DNA of 30,951 nucleotides from positions 1 to 30,951 of the IMG/VR virus record IMGVR_UViG_3300027822_000031; one strand, given 5' to 3'. Below are positions 29,389-30,951 of this stretch, in pieces. Position numbers and translations under genes: made by a program. The notes under the pieces are model-generated. The model had not been told where the DNA came from and did not search any database. It worked only from the letters and a program-made list of their open reading frames with translations. The stretch is from a virus. Each line of letters starts with the position of its first letter. Positions within the stretch are counted from its first letter, which is position 1.

Positions 29389-30093
29389 TTAAACATTAAG
29401 TATTGCTAATTCAGGCATTAACTCACTTATTTTAACAACTTGTTCGCCTATTAGTTTCGACCTTACTTCATTGATGATGTCGTTTGCATCTGGTGAGATT
29501 AAAGAACATTCAAAATTTCGTGCATCAATATTTATTTCAACCTTAATTTTTTGGTCTGGTTGACCTTTGAATATAGGAACTACAACATCAAAAGCTTCAG
29601 GGATATTACTTTCTACAACTTGATTTTGCAATAGCCTAGTGTTACCTCGATCATTGTCTGACATTTCAATTTCTTTATCAACTTTTGCTTTGAAGTTTTT
29701 TAACTCAGATACTAATTTCATTGCTACATTTTTATCAGAAAAGAAGTATCTATTCATTTTAATAAAATCTGCTAGTTCAAAAGTATCTCTTGATTTCCCT
29801 GTGTTTATTCCAAACTTTTCAAAATCTGGATTCATTTTCAACTTTCCAGAAATGGTATCTTGATAGTGGTCTTTTTCATTCACTACTAAAATAATTTTAC
29901 CATCTGATGTATTTACTATCAAATGTGATTTTAGTGGTTCAATAACATCTTTACGTTTATTTAAGTAATCTAAAGGTGCTGTGATAAGACCTTCAATATT
30001 TACTTTTATAGGTTCTTTTCTTGGTGTTGCATCGCCTTGTAATATTTCTAAAGTTTTTACACCGTCTGTTACTTGTACATTTAATTTTTCCAT
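29389..30093 (-). CDS. hypothetical early protein (DUF2303-like pattern)
   Basis: The 234-residue protein follows a layout I associate with a phage family near DUF2303/YfdQ: an ITAPLDYLNKR start near 37-47, SHLIVNTSDGKIILVVNEKD near 56-75, an FGINTGKSRDTFELADFIKM block near 94-113, a helical NVAMKLVSELKNFKAKVDKE region, then PEAFDVVVPIFKGQPDQKIK in the C-terminal half. Function is not known. It lies five bases from the preceding gene, in the early transcript. Family assignment is tentative. Confidence 0.6.
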   Translation of the reverse strand: MEKLNVQVTDGVKTLEILQGDATPRKEPIKVNIEGLITAPLDYLNKRKDVIEPLKSHLIVNTSDGKIILVVNEKDHYQDTISGKLKMNPDFEKFGINTGKSRDTFELADFIKMNRYFFSDKNVAMKLVSELKNFKAKVDKEIEMSDNDRGNTRLLQNQVVESNIPEAFDVVVPIFKGQPDQKIKVEINIDARNFECSLISPDANDIINEVRSKLIGEQVVKISELMPELAILNV

Positions 30094-30097
30094 ATTA

Positions 30098-30517
30098 TTA
30101 ACTGTTTACTGTTCTTAAATTATTCATTCGTAATTGTCTTTCTTCTTTAAGTAATAGGCGTGTATAAACTAATTCACCATCTTGATTATAAAAACCCATA
30201 TTGCCACTTTCTTGGTCATCCAGTAAGTACACTTGTTCTGTTACTTCTTCCATTCCTGTACGAACACAATTAAGTGTGTAGCTTCTTTCGGTTTTAACTT
30301 CCTTGATGCCTTTATTCATTCCTTCAACCGTTTGTTTTTTTTCCTTTTCAAGTATTTCTAACTTGATGTCATGTTGAGAAAGTTCATCCTTTTTAAGGGT
30401 CATTTCTTCAGGTGTAAATGTTTTAGGATATGTGAACTGTTTAGCTTTCACACACGTATCACGTAGTATTTGTTTACGTTTATTACGACTTTCCGTTTGT
30501 AAGATTTGTTTTTCCAT
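30098..30517 (-). CDS. hypothetical protein, charged and coiled-coil
   Basis: The 139-residue protein is highly charged with a helical central part (SQHDIKLEILEKEKKQTVEG). The second half is beta-like (ERSYTLNCVRTGMEE and QVYLLDDQESGNMGFYNQDG) and ends with LLKEERQLRMNNLRTVNS. No motif is recognised. The start overlaps the end of the next upstream gene by 35 bases. Confidence 0.55.
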   Translation of the reverse strand: MEKQILQTESRNKRKQILRDTCVKAKQFTYPKTFTPEEMTLKKDELSQHDIKLEILEKEKKQTVEGMNKGIKEVKTERSYTLNCVRTGMEEVTEQVYLLDDQESGNMGFYNQDGELVYTRLLLKEERQLRMNNLRTVNS

Positions 30518-30951
30518 TGTTAAATATTTTGTCTAATGATTTAATTTGTGATTGAATTTTAGTAATTTCTTTTTTTAATAGTGTCTTTGAAAATTGACTA
30601 ATACCAGTATGATAATCGTTAATCAATTTATCTTTAGCATCACGGAGTTTTACAAAAGCTGCATTAACTAAATCAATACGTTCGTTTATGTTTTTTACAG
30701 CCCTATACGTTGTATTTGACTTCTTACTGTATTGATTTATTTTACTTCCAGATTCTACTATTAAAAAGATGTATTTCAGTTCCGTTGTTCTGGCTGTTAT
30801 TTCATTGATTGGTAACATCGTTTTCATTGATATATCCCAAGCTGATGAATGTGGATGTCTTTCGTACATTTGAAAGACATCCTTTCTTTTGTTGGGAAGC
30901 TTATCAATTATGTTATGATAGGCTTCATTTCTATTTGCTATTGCTAAAGAC
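30483..30951 (-). CDS. HTH-like early protein, 5' end outside the window
   Basis: The frame stays open from the stop at 30483 to the right edge and reads, upstream of the ATG at 30869, ANRNEAYHNIIDKLPNKRKD in frame; the gene is therefore 5'-truncated by the window, and 30869 is an internal methionine. Residues around that point look like a winged helix-turn-helix (RKDVFQMYERHPHSSAWDIS, then LPINEITARTTELKYI). The C-terminal part is a coiled coil (about 90 residues). It may be a regulator or replication-linked protein. Confidence 0.65.
   Translation of the reverse strand, partial: SLAIANRNEAYHNIIDKLPNKRKDVFQMYERHPHSSAWDISMKTMLPINEITARTTELKYIFLIVESGSKINQYSKKSNTTYRAVKNINERIDLVNAAFVKLRDAKDKLINDYHTGISQFSKTLLKKEITKIQSQIKSLDKIFNNGKTNLTNGKS

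Overview
The window is the left end of a prophage in a low-GC bacterium of the phylum Bacteroidota, most likely a flavobacterium. Evidence: strong A+T bias, few Shine-Dalgarno sites, several Bacteroidota-type -7 boxes (TAnnTTTG), and phage proteins of the styles found in Bacteroidetes phages. About 39 bases of flank precede a tRNA-Ser(UGA) gene. A tyrosine integrase follows on the + strand and points away from the tRNA, as expected for integration at a tRNA 3' end. The right attachment site is not in the window, and the last gene runs off the right edge, so the element is longer than 31 kb.

Nearly every other gene is on the minus strand and reads from right to left. Bases 30951-22098 are the early region: a DUF4373-type replication protein, a small OB-fold-like protein, two orphan DNA methyltransferases (cytosine-5 and N6-adenine), an ASCH-like protein, an HNH endonuclease, a NinG-like protein and many small accessory proteins. 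Bases 22097-21616 form an intergenic segment with a tRNA-like structure, two hairpins and a 55-residue gene missed by long-ORF criteria. Bases 21615-2514 are the late region: TerS/TerL, neck and tail genes, tail or baseplate proteins, a glycosyltransferase-like protein, the tape measure, a zinc-ribbon protein, an HTH protein, a ClpP-type prohead protease with a scaffold-like tail, the major capsid protein, the portal, connector-like proteins, a second glycosyltransferase-like protein, and a lysis cassette (membrane proteins, GH19-type endolysin, overlapping spanin-like pair). A good intrinsic terminator closes the operon near 2453-2491. Two small genes at 1397-2222 have their own promoter and face the integrase.

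The virion looks like a long-tailed siphovirus (936-residue tape measure, no sheath gene seen). The module order is unusual: tail genes lie between the terminase and the head genes, and the portal comes after the capsid protein. The points most worth a second look are two related glycosyltransferase-like genes inside the virion operon, a + strand membrane gene with a possible divergent control region inside that operon, the tRNA-like/hairpin segment, a nested scaffold start inside the protease gene, and a small membrane ORF interrupted by one TGA. Product names rest on reading motifs by eye; no database search was made.
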